Part shown: one piece after another, positions 38,663-50,400 of the stretch
How the letters are laid out: the number at the start of each line of letters is the position of its first letter
Numbering within the stretch: the first letter of the stretch is position 1
From: Cyclina sinensis
Lineage: Eukaryota; Mollusca; Bivalvia; Venerida; Veneridae
Direction of reading: 5' to 3'
Length of the DNA: 64,000 nucleotides
Assembly: GCA_012932295.1 (NCBI GenBank)
Contig: JAAONU010000016.1
Location: 25,605,290 to 25,669,289 of the forward strand
The notes under the pieces: generated by a model
The model's input: only the letters and a program-made list of their open reading frames with translations
Databases searched by the model: none
What the model was told of the DNA's origin: nothing
Made by a program: the position numbers and the translations under genes

Positions 38663-41600
38663 TTATGGTCTGCATGTGCCTTCTTTTTCACAAAAGTGAT
38701 GTAAGGCTTCATCCGTTCTGGCGTATTTCAGTTCCGAGATAACTTTCGGAAGGACTTTTCTCCAGAAATTGTTACTACGAGCATACAAATGTTGACCAGT
38801 TGTGTATATACTGCCACTTGTCATGTTCAAGTATATCTCTGTATCCCTGTTATAAGCTGGCCAGTCTGTGCCAATATGAGGTTTTACAGGCTGCGGGTAA
38901 TTTGGTTCTCTACAAAATACAGACATGAGTGAGTGTCAATGGTTTCATGTGACAATATATATACAGTGTTAATAGTATTTTTATACGTTCAGAACTCGTT
39001 TCTTTTACATAAGTGCAGAATTAAATCAGTAAACACGCTTCATGGCCTCTTCAAATTTCTTTTGAGGGTTGCATTATGCAAATGCAAAAACGTTCGTACA
39101 TGTATAAAGATGCAATGTCATGACTAAACTATTTGCCTTTTGCGGCTATTCAATTATCGATGTTTAGCAAAGAAAAAAAATATTTTGTTCATAAATGAAA
39201 GAAAAATATATCAATATCAAAAGAGGTTCATTTACGTGATTTTAAAACTTTATAGCGTGTATCCCATTTTAAATTTACACTAAAAAGGCGCATATTTCAA
39301 AAAACCACTTATAGAAAATATATTTAACTCCCCTTGTGGTCATTCTAGTGTCGCGTCCTTCAAAAATCGATACAAACTATACCATAATTTGGAAACATGT
39401 CAAGAAAAACATATTATGACTGTCAGGTAATTCTAAAATAAGTATGCAAAAGCAATTGATACAAGAAATGTTTGTAAAACATAAATGCCCCCCGGCAGCA
39501 CCTAATTGCTTGTGGTTGGGCCAAAGCGTTCTCTAGTTATTGATCAGAAAACCGTTTTTAGAATCAAGGTCCCTGTGGTCTTGACCTTTGACCTAATGAC
39601 CTCAAAATCAATAGGGGTCATTTACTGGTCAAGACCAACCAGCACACCAAGTTTGGTGAACCTAGGTCAAAGCATTCTCTAGTTATTGATCGGAAACCGT
39701 TTTTAGCGTCAAAGTCTCTGTGAGCTTGACCTTTGACCTAATGACCTCAAAATCAATAGAGGGTCATCTACTGGTGATGACCAACCAGCATACCAAGTTT
39801 GGTGAACCTAGGTCAAAGTGTTCTCTAGTTATTGATCGGAAACCGTTTTTAAGATGAAAGTCTCTGTGATCTTGATCTTTGACCTAATGACCTCAAAATC
39901 AAAAGGGGTCATCTACTGGTGATGACCAACCAGTATACCAAGTTTGGTGAACCTAGGTCAAAGCGTTCTCTAGTTATTGATCAGAAACCGTTTTTAGGAT
40001 GAAGGTCCCTGTGAGCTTGACCTTTGACCTAATGACCTCAAAATCAATAGGGGTCATCTACTGGTGATGGCCAACCAGCATACCAAGTTTGGTGAACCTA
40101 GGTCAAAGCGTTCTCTAGTCATTGATCGGAAACCGTTTTAAGGATGAAAGTCTCTGTGATCTTGACCTTTGACCTAATGACCTCAAAATCAATAGGTGTC
40201 ATCTACTGATGATGGCCAACCAGCATACCAAGTTTGGTGAACCTAGGTCAAAGCGTTCTCTAGTTATTGATCGGAAACCATTTTTAGGATGAAGGTCCCT
40301 GTGATCTTGACCTTTGACCTAATGACCTCAAAATCAACAGGGGTCATCTACTGGTGATGGCCAACCAGCATACCAAGTTTGGTGAACCTAGGTCAAAGCG
40401 TTCTCTAGTTATTGGTCGGAAACCGTTTCTACCTACAAGGTCAATGTGACCTTGACCTTTGACCCCTTGACCCCAAAATCAATAGGAGTCATCTACTGGT
40501 GATGGACAATCATCCTACCAAGTTTGAAGTTCCTAGGCCTAAGCATTCTTTAGTTATTGGTCGGAAACCATTTGGTCTACGGACCGACCGACAGACAGAC
40601 AAATGCAAAGCAATATACCCCCACTTCTTTGAAGAGGGGGCATAAAAATTAATACCCAGTTCTCGCAAAATTTGTCCACAACTTTATCATAACACTGGAG
40701 AGACCGTATTCCCAGTCCTCTGGCGAATTTTCGCCAAAAGGTTCCGTCCATCTTGTAAAACCATCTTCAGAGTCATACCCAAACAAGAATGTCAGATCGT
40801 CTCCGTGGTTAGGTTTGGTTGCCCATTTGGGCGTCCAGTAAATGTGCTGTGACGGAATTGCATCTAAAAAATACATATATGTGCCTTTAATGCTGACTTC
40901 ATTGTGCAGTCTCGCTGCGTCAACTGTTTGGATATTAAACGTGTAATCCCCGCTGATTTGAAGAAAAGACTGTATTAGTTTCGCCACATCATTAGAGTTG
41001 TCCCAGTCTGAGTATTCAGCAAGAAGAAACTTCGTTACAGCATCCGAAAATCCTTCACCAAACATCAGCTGAGCTATGTCTGGAACAAGTCTGTTTTCAA
41101 ATTCATTTCTAGTCAAACTAAAGTTTTCTGTGTCATTGGTGATACCAGCCCATGGACCAATCATCATTAAACCTTCGTTTGAAACAACTCCAGTCATAAA
41201 CTCTCTCTCCGCAAACAGTGCACGCCTTTCTTCTGCAGCCATCGATGATCCATAAAATATCTCATAAGGTGATATTGGAACAAACTCGCCATCGACTACT
41301 GGTATAAAGCTCAGAGGAAATTTATTAAAGCCGTTATTGTTGTTCAAAGCACTGTGAAGTTCATCTTCTGATTTAGATTTTACACACCTTGCGAGGCTTT
41401 CTGTATTTTCTTGTAAGCAGCCTAAAAGTGCACCATATCTTCTTGCTGCACCCAATGGGTTTCCATTAAAAGCCCATGGACAGGTTATCGTTCCGCTCTG
41501 TGCAATAATTCTCTTTAATAATCCTTTATTTCCTGGGTACATACTTTGATAGATGACACTTGCTGCACCTGCTGAGTGTCCAAAAAGTGTGACAAGTTCT

Positions 41601-42226
41601 GGATCGCCACCAAACGGGACAATGTGCTCATGCACCCACTCGATTGCCATTTGCTGGTCCCATAGACCATAGTTTCCAGGAAGACTGTTATCACCCGTGC
41701 TCAGAAAACCGAATATATTGAGTCTGTAATTAAAGGTAACCACTATAACTTCTCCATGTGCGCTCAAAATATCACCGACATAGGGGTCCGAAAACCCTCC
41801 ATTAAATCCGCCGCCATGAATAAAAATCATGACCGGAAAATCCTGTTTAGATTGAGAAATATGTGGCGTGAAAATGTTTAAATACAAACAGTCCTCCGAA
41901 AACTTCGCAGTCAAATTTTCATTTCGTTTTCCGCCATTAAGGATTTCAAGTTGAGGACAAGCTGTTCCTACTTCTGTTGCATCGTAAATCCCTTTGTGAG
42001 GTTTCTTCTTTTCAGGCTTTTCAAATCGTCGGTTACCTGTGGGTGATTCAGCGTATGGTATTCCAAGAAACCTCCTGACTTTGTAAATACTGCCAAATGA
42101 TTTAAACTCTCTTGTGTAACCTTTAAACTTTCCAACACGTGTTTCTATCAAAACTTTGTCTTCATTCTTATAGCTGAAAGAGTAATTCATTACTAAAGCC
42201 AACAATACGAGTTTATTATACCACAT
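38663..42226 (-). CDS. Secreted carboxylesterase/cholinesterase-like enzyme (type B), two exons
   Basis: The coding sequence is complement(join(38663..38909, 40656..42226)), 605 aa. The donor is ACTGG|GTATTA, the acceptor TTTTGTAG|AGAACC, and the phase-2 join gives FARTGEPNYPQP, the usual family sequence there. The enzyme would hydrolyse carboxylic esters by the alpha/beta-hydrolase mechanism. Visible features are a signal peptide at about 1-18, the Cys90/EDCLYLNIF Cys113 disulfide region, oxyanion HGGGF at 137-141, nucleophile Ser218 in GHSAG, Glu351 in SNEGL, and His474 in NHGDDL. All three catalytic residues are present and the length is normal for the family. No C-terminal membrane anchor is seen, so secretion is likely. 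It lies 2.2 kb downstream of EXOC4 on the same strand. The substrate is unknown. A decayed copy exists at 27685-29035. Confidence 0.95.
39462..40644 (+). mobile_element. Hairpin-ended element, ATGCCCCC family, in the carboxylesterase intron
   Basis: Unit 1 shows the empty site (GATA followed by AAATTAATAC near 28,420), fixing the ends to within about two bases. The element starts ACAAGAAATGTTTG. ATGCCCCCC at 39485-39493 is answered by GGGGGCAT at 40636-40643, part of a terminal hairpin (about 40613-40643) with a CTTCTTTGAAG apex. No target duplication is seen. The middle is a seven-unit 145-bp tandem array followed by a GACCGACCGACAGACAGAC tract. Its 3' end lies only about 11 bp from the exon edge at 40656, next to the splice donor. 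Confidence 0.85.
39560..40560 (+). repeat. 145-bp tandem array, seven units
   Basis: The anchor CTCAAAATCA (last unit CCCAAAATC) falls at 39601, 39746, 39892, 40037, 40182, 40327 and 40472, spacing 145-146 bp. Each unit carries ACCTTTGACCTAATGACCTC, ACCAAGTTTGGTGAACCTAG and GATCGGAAACCGTTTTT in that order. The last unit is the most divergent. Confidence 0.95.
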
Positions 42227-42260
42227 GGTTCAGATTTTATCTGATTTACGCATGTTTATC

Positions 42261-42270
42261 TTATATAATA
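42261..42270 (-). promoter_or_regulatory. Possible TATA box of the carboxylesterase
   Basis: TATTATATAAGA on the minus strand lies about 35-45 bp before the ATG at 42226. That would place the transcription start only about 10-15 nt before the ATG, a short leader. AT-rich surroundings make chance occurrence possible. Confidence 0.3.
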
Positions 42271-44447
42271 TGTGATGTACGCAGTGGCTTACAAAACGTT
42301 TGGTAGTGTGTAACATGACACATTTACATAAATTAAAGCCGGTGAACATAAGATACAGTTATCGTACTGTTACCGGTGCTCTTTTAATTTCATAACATAA
42401 GAGTAGTGAGAAAGTATATTTCACAAAACTACTTTTAACGCTTTTAATATCTCCCACGTACATCTGTGCATTTTTAACATCTCCATGTGAGTTTTCACAT
42501 TCCTCAAGCAAACGATCAGGTAGATTTGGTAGATTTATGTGACAGAAACAGCCGAATCTAAGTGCAGGGCCTAGAACCATACTTACAGTGGTTTTTACAA
42601 CACTAGACACAATCAATTCATATGCGTACGTTCATGGCTAAAGAGAGGGTGACTGGGTAGATGTGGACACTTTTGGTGCTTTGTGTTTCGTGAGCACAGC
42701 TTTGGAGTTTTCTCATACTTACTCTTAAAACAATCTTGGCAGAGACAATCCGACCTTCTACAGAGGAGTGATATTCTATAAAAATTCTCCACGAGTTTGA
42801 TTCAAGTAGCCTTTGTTATGGTCTATTAAACTGCTGCGGGTTTGGGCAATAACACAGCTTTGACGTTGCTATGATAAAGCTGTTAGGGTAGCAATTATTT
42901 TGCTGATGCCTTTCTCCAGCAAACTGGCTTACACCAACAATGTTACGCAATAACTGTTAAAGAAAGCTATCTTTCAATTCTAAATATCATATTAATTTGA
43001 AAATGAGCTTGTCATTTACAACTGAATTACTTTTGGCTTTTTTAAATCTGTCTAAAGACGTTTTTTCTTCAAGAGTTAAATAGGTCTATTCAAACTATTC
43101 TTGCCCAATAACTGTAAACCTCAGCATTTCATTTTGTAGCTATTGAGAAGGTTATTTGAAACCCTACTAAAGTAAGGTCCATCACAAATGCTGGTGCTAA
43201 TTTTACTTAACTCAGTTATCCAGTGCTAAAAATCTAGAACGCGATATGTAATCGCCCCCAAATCTTTTGTAGTCTCGTGACAATTTAGCAAGGTTTTTTT
43301 AAATCTTTTTCTCGAGTTAAAGAAAGCTAAAACATCTTCCAATTGTAAATAGCGTATTAATTTGAAAACGAGCTTGTAATTTTTTACAATTGAATTACTC
43401 TTGGCTTTTTAAATGTCTAAAGACGTTTTTTCCAAGAGTTAAATAGGTCTATTCAAACTATTCTTGGTAGACATATTTCGTTGAAAATATCCCAGGACTG
43501 TATTTTTGCTCTTTTTTTACAAGGATACAAGGACATGTACATAAATTAGTCGATTCAAGACGACCTTCTTGGGCTTTGATTTGGGGAAGTTTTTCATTTT
43601 GTACTAAAGATGCATCAAGTGAAATTCAGAACATTTGAAAGCAACCACTGGATATAGAATTCTGTATTTTGTAAAGAATCTGAACACCCTTGATTCTACA
43701 TATCATTTTTTTTCAATTAAAATACTGTTCCAAGGTCATAGGATTCACAGTGGACAATGATTTGGGTAATCTGATTTCCAAGATTTTGTATATTTCTTTA
43801 GTTACATGGATTAAAATCTCTACGTTGTAGAGAACAAAGAAGTCACACACATTTTACATAAATTCGTGTAATGAATTTAGCACTGATAAATGCAAGGATG
43901 GTTTCACTAAGAAAAGTATGGTTTGACAAAGATCTAAGTAGCTAATAACTCCACAGACCTTTTTCATGGTGACTTTATTATAGCATACAATTACAAGCAC
44001 TTTGAATATTATTTTTTATCACAGTTTATAGAAAAACATAGGTTATACACAAAAATATTGCACATGAAAACACTGACAGACAACTAGCACAATTTTGTCT
44101 GACTTACAGGCTAACGTTTTCTGCTTTAGAAAACGTTTGATGCCCATCACCACCTAGCAGGTCTAGACTGTAGTGTCAATGGTGTATTTGGTCTTTGAAT
44201 AAAGATGAGTACAATCTGGCTATTACAGGTATATACAGATGTTGCTTAAAGCCTTGATATAAGACGAATACACGTAACACAACTTAAGTATTCAAGTATC
44301 ATTTTTTCCACTTGCCATGCAAAATAATCTCATCAAAATTGCACAAATCAAATCACTGCCTTTTTAATTCGAATTAGTTCATCATATTTAACAGAAAATT
44401 CTCTTCTCTTCTCAATGTTTCTTTTTCATTTTCTCTATCCTCTCAAT
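42271..44447 (-). other. EXOC4 downstream region / carboxylesterase upstream region
   Basis: No gene recognised. An AATAAA on the minus strand at 43974-43979, about 470 nt after the EXOC4 stop, is a candidate polyadenylation signal. The stretch 42,735-44,447 is duplicated at 31,450-32,983. Within it, related segments recur (around 42,960-43,090 and 43,315-43,440), a small local duplication not seen in unit 1. The 85-codon frame at 42359-42616 minus has no known domain. Confidence 0.5.
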
Positions 44448-47400
44448 TCACACAGTTTCATTTTGACCTTTCTCAATGACCTCTCTGAGCCTATGCATGT
44501 GGGCATCTATGACTAGTATGATCTGTGGTGAAGTGACTACGATGATATAACTGTAGCAACTGACTGTATTCACTCAATGTGAACTGTGGACCCTTCTCTG
44601 CTATAGATGTCAGAATATCCTGTGAAACAAATCAGATAAATAACATGTTATCACTGAAGCATACACCAGATTCTAGATTTTTAACTGCAAGTTTTTTTTT
44701 TTGTTATAAATTGCATCATAGCTTATCAAGCTTTTCCATGTTCACCTGCAGTGTCAATTTCAGATGTTCCACAAAATTAATTGCTGGGTATGTTTGCCCT
44801 TGACATTATTGAAGAATTCAGCAGAAAAGGCAAGACATAGTGTTATGACCGTGGTAAAATGTCACAACTTAATTTAAAATTAGGTAATTCCTGTAAGCTA
44901 CATGCATGTTCACTGTCCTTTGTGAAGCAGAATAAACTCTATACACTCAAAGACTCATAAATAAATCGTTAATTATGATAAAATTTCAGGAGGCTAAATA
45001 CAAATAAATACTCAACTGACCCCAGGATTCAGATACAGCAATTCATAGTACTGTCTTGCATGGTCCAAATCTGACTCCCTGGACATTGTAATGTTGGTCA
45101 GATTCTGCTGTATGGCAAATATATTCCTACACCTGAAAATAATTATTGAAACAGTATCAGCAAACGTATTACTATGTCTGAAAACACAATAACAAAATGG
45201 AAGTCATATAATAGCAAATTTTAAACCACAAGGAAATTAACTCAGCATAGATATTTCAAACTAGTGATGCAAGAACAAAACTTGATACAAAACTAAAATA
45301 AAAAATCAACAGTCAATACCTTTTCAGGCTCTCCAGCAGTATGTTTAAAAAAAATAGGAGAAAACTAGGAAGACAAAATACAGAAAAAAAAACTAGTAAA
45401 AATCTAGGAAAAACTAGGAATGTCGAGACAAAAACTAGGATTATTTGCAGGAAAAATCTTACCCTTTGTGTTTGTTTCTTTTTTCATTTAATTATGATGT
45501 TCGAAGGCAATGGGACTGTTTAGCTGACTGCAATTTGTAACTATATTGTAGCAGTTAGCATTTATGAAGCATATTCCAACCTTCATAAATCATCGACTCA
45601 GAAGGCTGGACCATGCACCAGAGGTGCCAGACAACACTGTCAGTAACAGACTGTCAGGCCAGACAACACTGTCAGTAACAGACTGTCAGCTAAACATCCT
45701 CAGACTGTCTTCTGCACGAAAGTCTCAAAAAAAATCCAGAAACAATACAGACCTTTTCTTTAAATTTTATCTGTAGAGAAAAACTAGGAATACTAGGTTT
45801 TTAGACAATCTAGGAAAAACTAGGAGCACATTAGAATAAGAGGGCCATGATGTCCCTGGGTCACTCACCTGAGTAATTTGGCTAAAGGGCTGCAGTATCA
45901 ATGGTGTATTTAGTCTTTGAATAAAGATGAGTACAATCTGGCTCCTACAGGTATATGCAGATGTTGCTTAATGCCTTGATATAAGATGAATACACGTAGA
46001 GCAAACATCAGAAGCAAAATAACAGGTTTTGAATTGAACATTTTTGATGATCTGATATTTTGTAGAAACAGAACACTGAAGAAGAACCAATTTTGACCCA
46101 AGGGACCTAATTTGAACAAATTTGGTAGAGGTCCACTAGACTGTGCAACTTACATCATATCCAACTCTAAGGAGTACAGTTTCAGACAAGAAGATTTTTT
46201 AAATATTTCCTATATAAGCCTCCTATATAAGCCTATGTAAATTAAAGTGACCCTAGCGTAGGTCCACTAGACAATGCAACAAACAAAATATCTAACCTCT
46301 AAGGCATATGGTGTCAGACAAGATTTTTTTACACAATTAGTAACCGTGGATGTGGGGCCAATTTTGACTGTAAAGGTCTTCAGATAAGATCTTTTTAATC
46401 ATTCCTATATAAGCCTATGTAAAATCATGTGACCCGGGGCAGAGCCAATAATGACCACAAAGGCATATTCTGACTATGTCGGTAGATGACCTCAAGATAA
46501 TGCTCCATGCAAAATATCTAAGCGTAATAGCTTATTATTTTTCACAAGAAGATTTTCAGAGATCAAATATTTTACACAAGACCCTCAGAGTAGGGCCAAT
46601 TTTGACCCCAGGTACATTATTTGAACAAACTCAAATATTTTACACAAGACCCTCAGAGTAGGGCCAATTTTGACCCCATGGACATTATTTGAACAAACTT
46701 GGCATACGGTTTCAGAAAAGAAGATTTTTAAAATATTTCCTAGCTATATAAGCCTATGTAAAATCATGTGAAGAAGCTCCATGCAAAATATCTAAGGTCT
46801 ATAGCTTAAGGTTTCTCACAAGAAGTATAAATAGGACCCATGGGGAGGGCTAACCTTGACATAATTTGAACAAACTTGAGTAGAGCTCCACTATTCAAAG
46901 CTTCATGTCATGTGGTTTCAGGTAAGATTTTTCTTCTATATTTCTATGTAAAACAAGTGACCCCTCAGTTGGTGCCAAAAGTGACCCTAGGGATATGATT
47001 GGTACAGGACAACAAGACATTGCTTCATGCCAAATTCTAAGACTCTAGGCCTTGTGGTTTCAGATAAAAAGTTTTTAAGATTTTCTTCTATGTTGCTATG
47101 TAAAAGGAGGGGCCAATAGTGACCCTAGGGACACAATTTGAATAAACTTGGTAGTGGTCAACTAGACAATGCTTCATGCAACATTTTAAAACTCTAGGCC
47201 TTGTGGTTTCAGACAAGAAGATTTTTAAAGATTTTCTTCTATGTTGCTACTCACCAAATTTCAGACCTATGGAATTCTTTCATGCAAGGAACATTCCTGC
47301 AAAGTTTTATCATCTTTCATTTAGTGGTTTAGGAGGAGATGTTGTTTAAAGTAAATAAACTGATGATGCATGACAGACACACAGAGATCACAAAAGCTCA

Positions 47401-50400
47401 CCATGAGCATATAGTGCTCAGGTGAGCTAAAAACTAGGAAAAACTAGGAAAGAACTAGGCACACTAGGGAGAGCCTGCCTTTACTTTATCTTTGCAGATA
47501 ACACTTTTCAAATGTTTATGACTATTTGTTTTCACACTATTTTCAAGTGGAGGATAATGAGAGATATACAGATGCAAGTCTAATAGTAAATCTTACATTT
47601 TCTTTATTCCATTTTCATTGATTTTCTTAATGAAATGCATACAGTTCATGAGAATGGATGCCACCAAATATCCAAGACTTTCAAAAATATACCTGAAAAA
47701 CACAAAAAAGTGAAATTAGTTTGCCCTGTATGAATAAACAAATGTTTATTGTACAGAATATTTTCTAGCAGTACTCACTGCAACAGGTATATTCCCATTA
47801 AACTTTATAAAACATACTAATAAATGTAAACAGGGGATGTTTCTTATGACATGCATGTGGACTTAAACACTCTGTGGATTAATAATTTGCTTACTATTTA
47901 AGATATCTTTAAGCAGATATGTACTATGTCACATATTCCTCAGTTCACCATGGACTGAAGTATTTGACTACTTCTGCAAGTCTAATACTGCAACTGGGAT
48001 TCGAACTAAGACCTTCTGTACTTGAGACCAAAGAAAAAACGAATGAGGTTCATATACTGGAGATGCAAAAATGAAAACTTTTACCACCCCTCAGGTTTAG
48101 TCCGACAAGTCAAGCTTTACTTACTTGAATTTCTTTGGCTGTAAACTTTGAGATAAAACCTCTTCCATGCTTGTTAAATCTTTGTTCAACTTCAGAACAT
48201 TAGAATCAGGGTCCAAGTCATCTATTGGTCCAGCATAGTTGGACTAAAACATATAAAAAAATATTACCTAAAGTGATCAAAATCCCATCATATAACCTTT
48301 AACTTCAACACCTCAAAGCAAATTTATAAAAATTAAAAAAAAAATTATACATGTATATGAACTTAGGTTTGAAATTCACTGAACAAATGTACTTATTTAT
48401 AGAAACATGTAACAAATATGAGGTAAATCTTCAGTGTAAAACTGATAAAGCAGTTTGCATTACAGACTGTCTGAAATCTGACCAACCAAAACAAATGTAT
48501 AAACCCACTTCAAAGAATGATTTTGATTCACCCTAATCCTCATTCCAAAACTGCCCTTCTTCCCCAAATCCCCACCCACAATGTACAAGAAAATAATAAT
48601 ACAGACTTTTTTTAGGAAAACATGTCATTTACCATGAAGAATACCAGTTATAACAAAGGGGCACAATCAAGGAACAGGAGACATCTCTGAAATTAACAAT
48701 CCCTAGGGCCATTTGTGTGGGGTGGGGGCAGGGAGACAAAAATAATATGCACTAGTATGTTATCTAGTATAAACCTGTTTCGCAACTGGCATGAGATAGT
48801 AGAAACAGTGAACACGGACTTCCAGATGTAACAGCAACAAACATATCTCAGCTAAATCCTGAAAGTCTTTTACCAGACTGTTCAATGACCTGTAAAATAT
48901 TGAACATGAATATTTACTTTTAACCTAAATTTTCAACCTTTTACTGCCGAGCAAAGGCAGCCATGAAGTGCTGATAAAAGACAGTTTTAAAATATGTGAT
49001 ATTTATACACATTTCTTAAAGCGACTGACTCAGAGACAATGATAAAAAGAAAATGTTTATACATCTTGAAATTCTTGCTGTAATCGTGAAGAACATATTT
49101 AAACTAAGTACCTAACTCAGTTTTTGTTACAGAAAAACATCAAAACATAAAGTTTTACACACTTTTATCCGTAAAAAATTTACCCCGTTAGTCACGGGGT
49201 AAATACTATAGTTATAACATTAATTTTGAGGCAATCTATTAACTAGTCGCCATGGCTCAGTGGACTAAGTTGTCGCTCTATTTTTTACTGACCTAAACGT
49301 CGTGGGTTCGAATCCTGGTTAAGTCAAAACATTTTTTTTTCAATTTTCATGGTGTATAGAAGCATAATATTATATTTTTTCCATAGTATATTAAATCCTC
49401 TTAAATTTGAAAGAATAAAAAATTTCAGCAAAATTTTGTGAGTAAGTTGCTTTAAGCTCTACTAAGCTCTAAAGGTAAATTTCTTTACCTCCCTACTCCT
49501 CCTTAATGAATACAATTTTAACTAAATATTATCAAGGTATACTTGACATCCACCAATTCATGGCTAGGACTCTATTCATTTTTACATGAATTTGTTTTAA
49601 ATTATTAAATTTGAATGTATAAATTCATTCTGTAATGTTTTGTTATCAGATCACAATGACATCATTTTAGGATTTCTACCCGATCATCATCAATATTTTC
49701 ATACAGAGGCAGGTCTCTTCTCTTCCTAATGCAATAAATTCAAGAAATGACAAAACAACACACAATATACAATAAACTGATGATGAAACAGCTCTACATG
49801 TCTACCAGAGAACTCTATTTAAATCGTAAACCCCTTTTTCACTATAATCTTATAATTTGAATACACTTCATTACTAAAATATCAAACACTGTAAAAAAAC
49901 CCAATTATTAATGAACTAACATACAAATGTGTACCTAACACATATATATCAATATAAAAACTTACTCCAAAGTTGTAGGTAGAACAGTTGGAGCATCCTG
50001 AAAATGTAACAGTTCAATAATAACAAAAAAAGGTATTCTATCCCTTTATTATCAATAAAAACAATATAATTCAAGAATTTAATCTTAAGTTTGCAAAAAT
50101 ATTCATTACAAAGGAGCTGCATAGGGTCACATGAATAAAAATAACTATACCAATAAGCAAGATACATTTCTTCTTTGGTTTATTTGATGCAAAAATAGCA
50201 GTACAAAAATTAATTAAATGAAACAGTTCTACTACAATATATATTACAGCATAAAGTGGTGATTCAATATTTGTCCATCTGTGTAGCTATGGTCGTTTTT
50301 GTCACATGTGAAGTTCTTCAATCGAGCTGAAAACCATTCCTGAAAAAAGAAAAAGAGCCGTTATAAACTTCAAACATCTTTAACATTTCAATGCCCAAAT

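Larger units (their letters stand above)
34529..47629. repeat. Tandem segmental duplication, unit 2 (intact carboxylesterase)
   Basis: Direct repeat of unit 1, about 13.1 kb. Its left edge is the joint at 34528/34529 and its right edge lies in an EXOC4 exon near 47,629, where similarity to unit 1 ends. It carries the working carboxylesterase, the EXOC4 3' end and three hairpin-ended elements (36,866, 39,462 and 45,835) absent from unit 1. Confidence 0.9.

Noticed and set aside
39560..40560. CRISPR-like array
   Set aside because: The whole 145-bp unit repeats without unique spacers, and the sequence is from an animal genome.
49246..49330. Functional tRNA gene
   Set aside because: A and B boxes are good, but the acceptor arms do not pair and the T-stem has a mismatch and wobbles.
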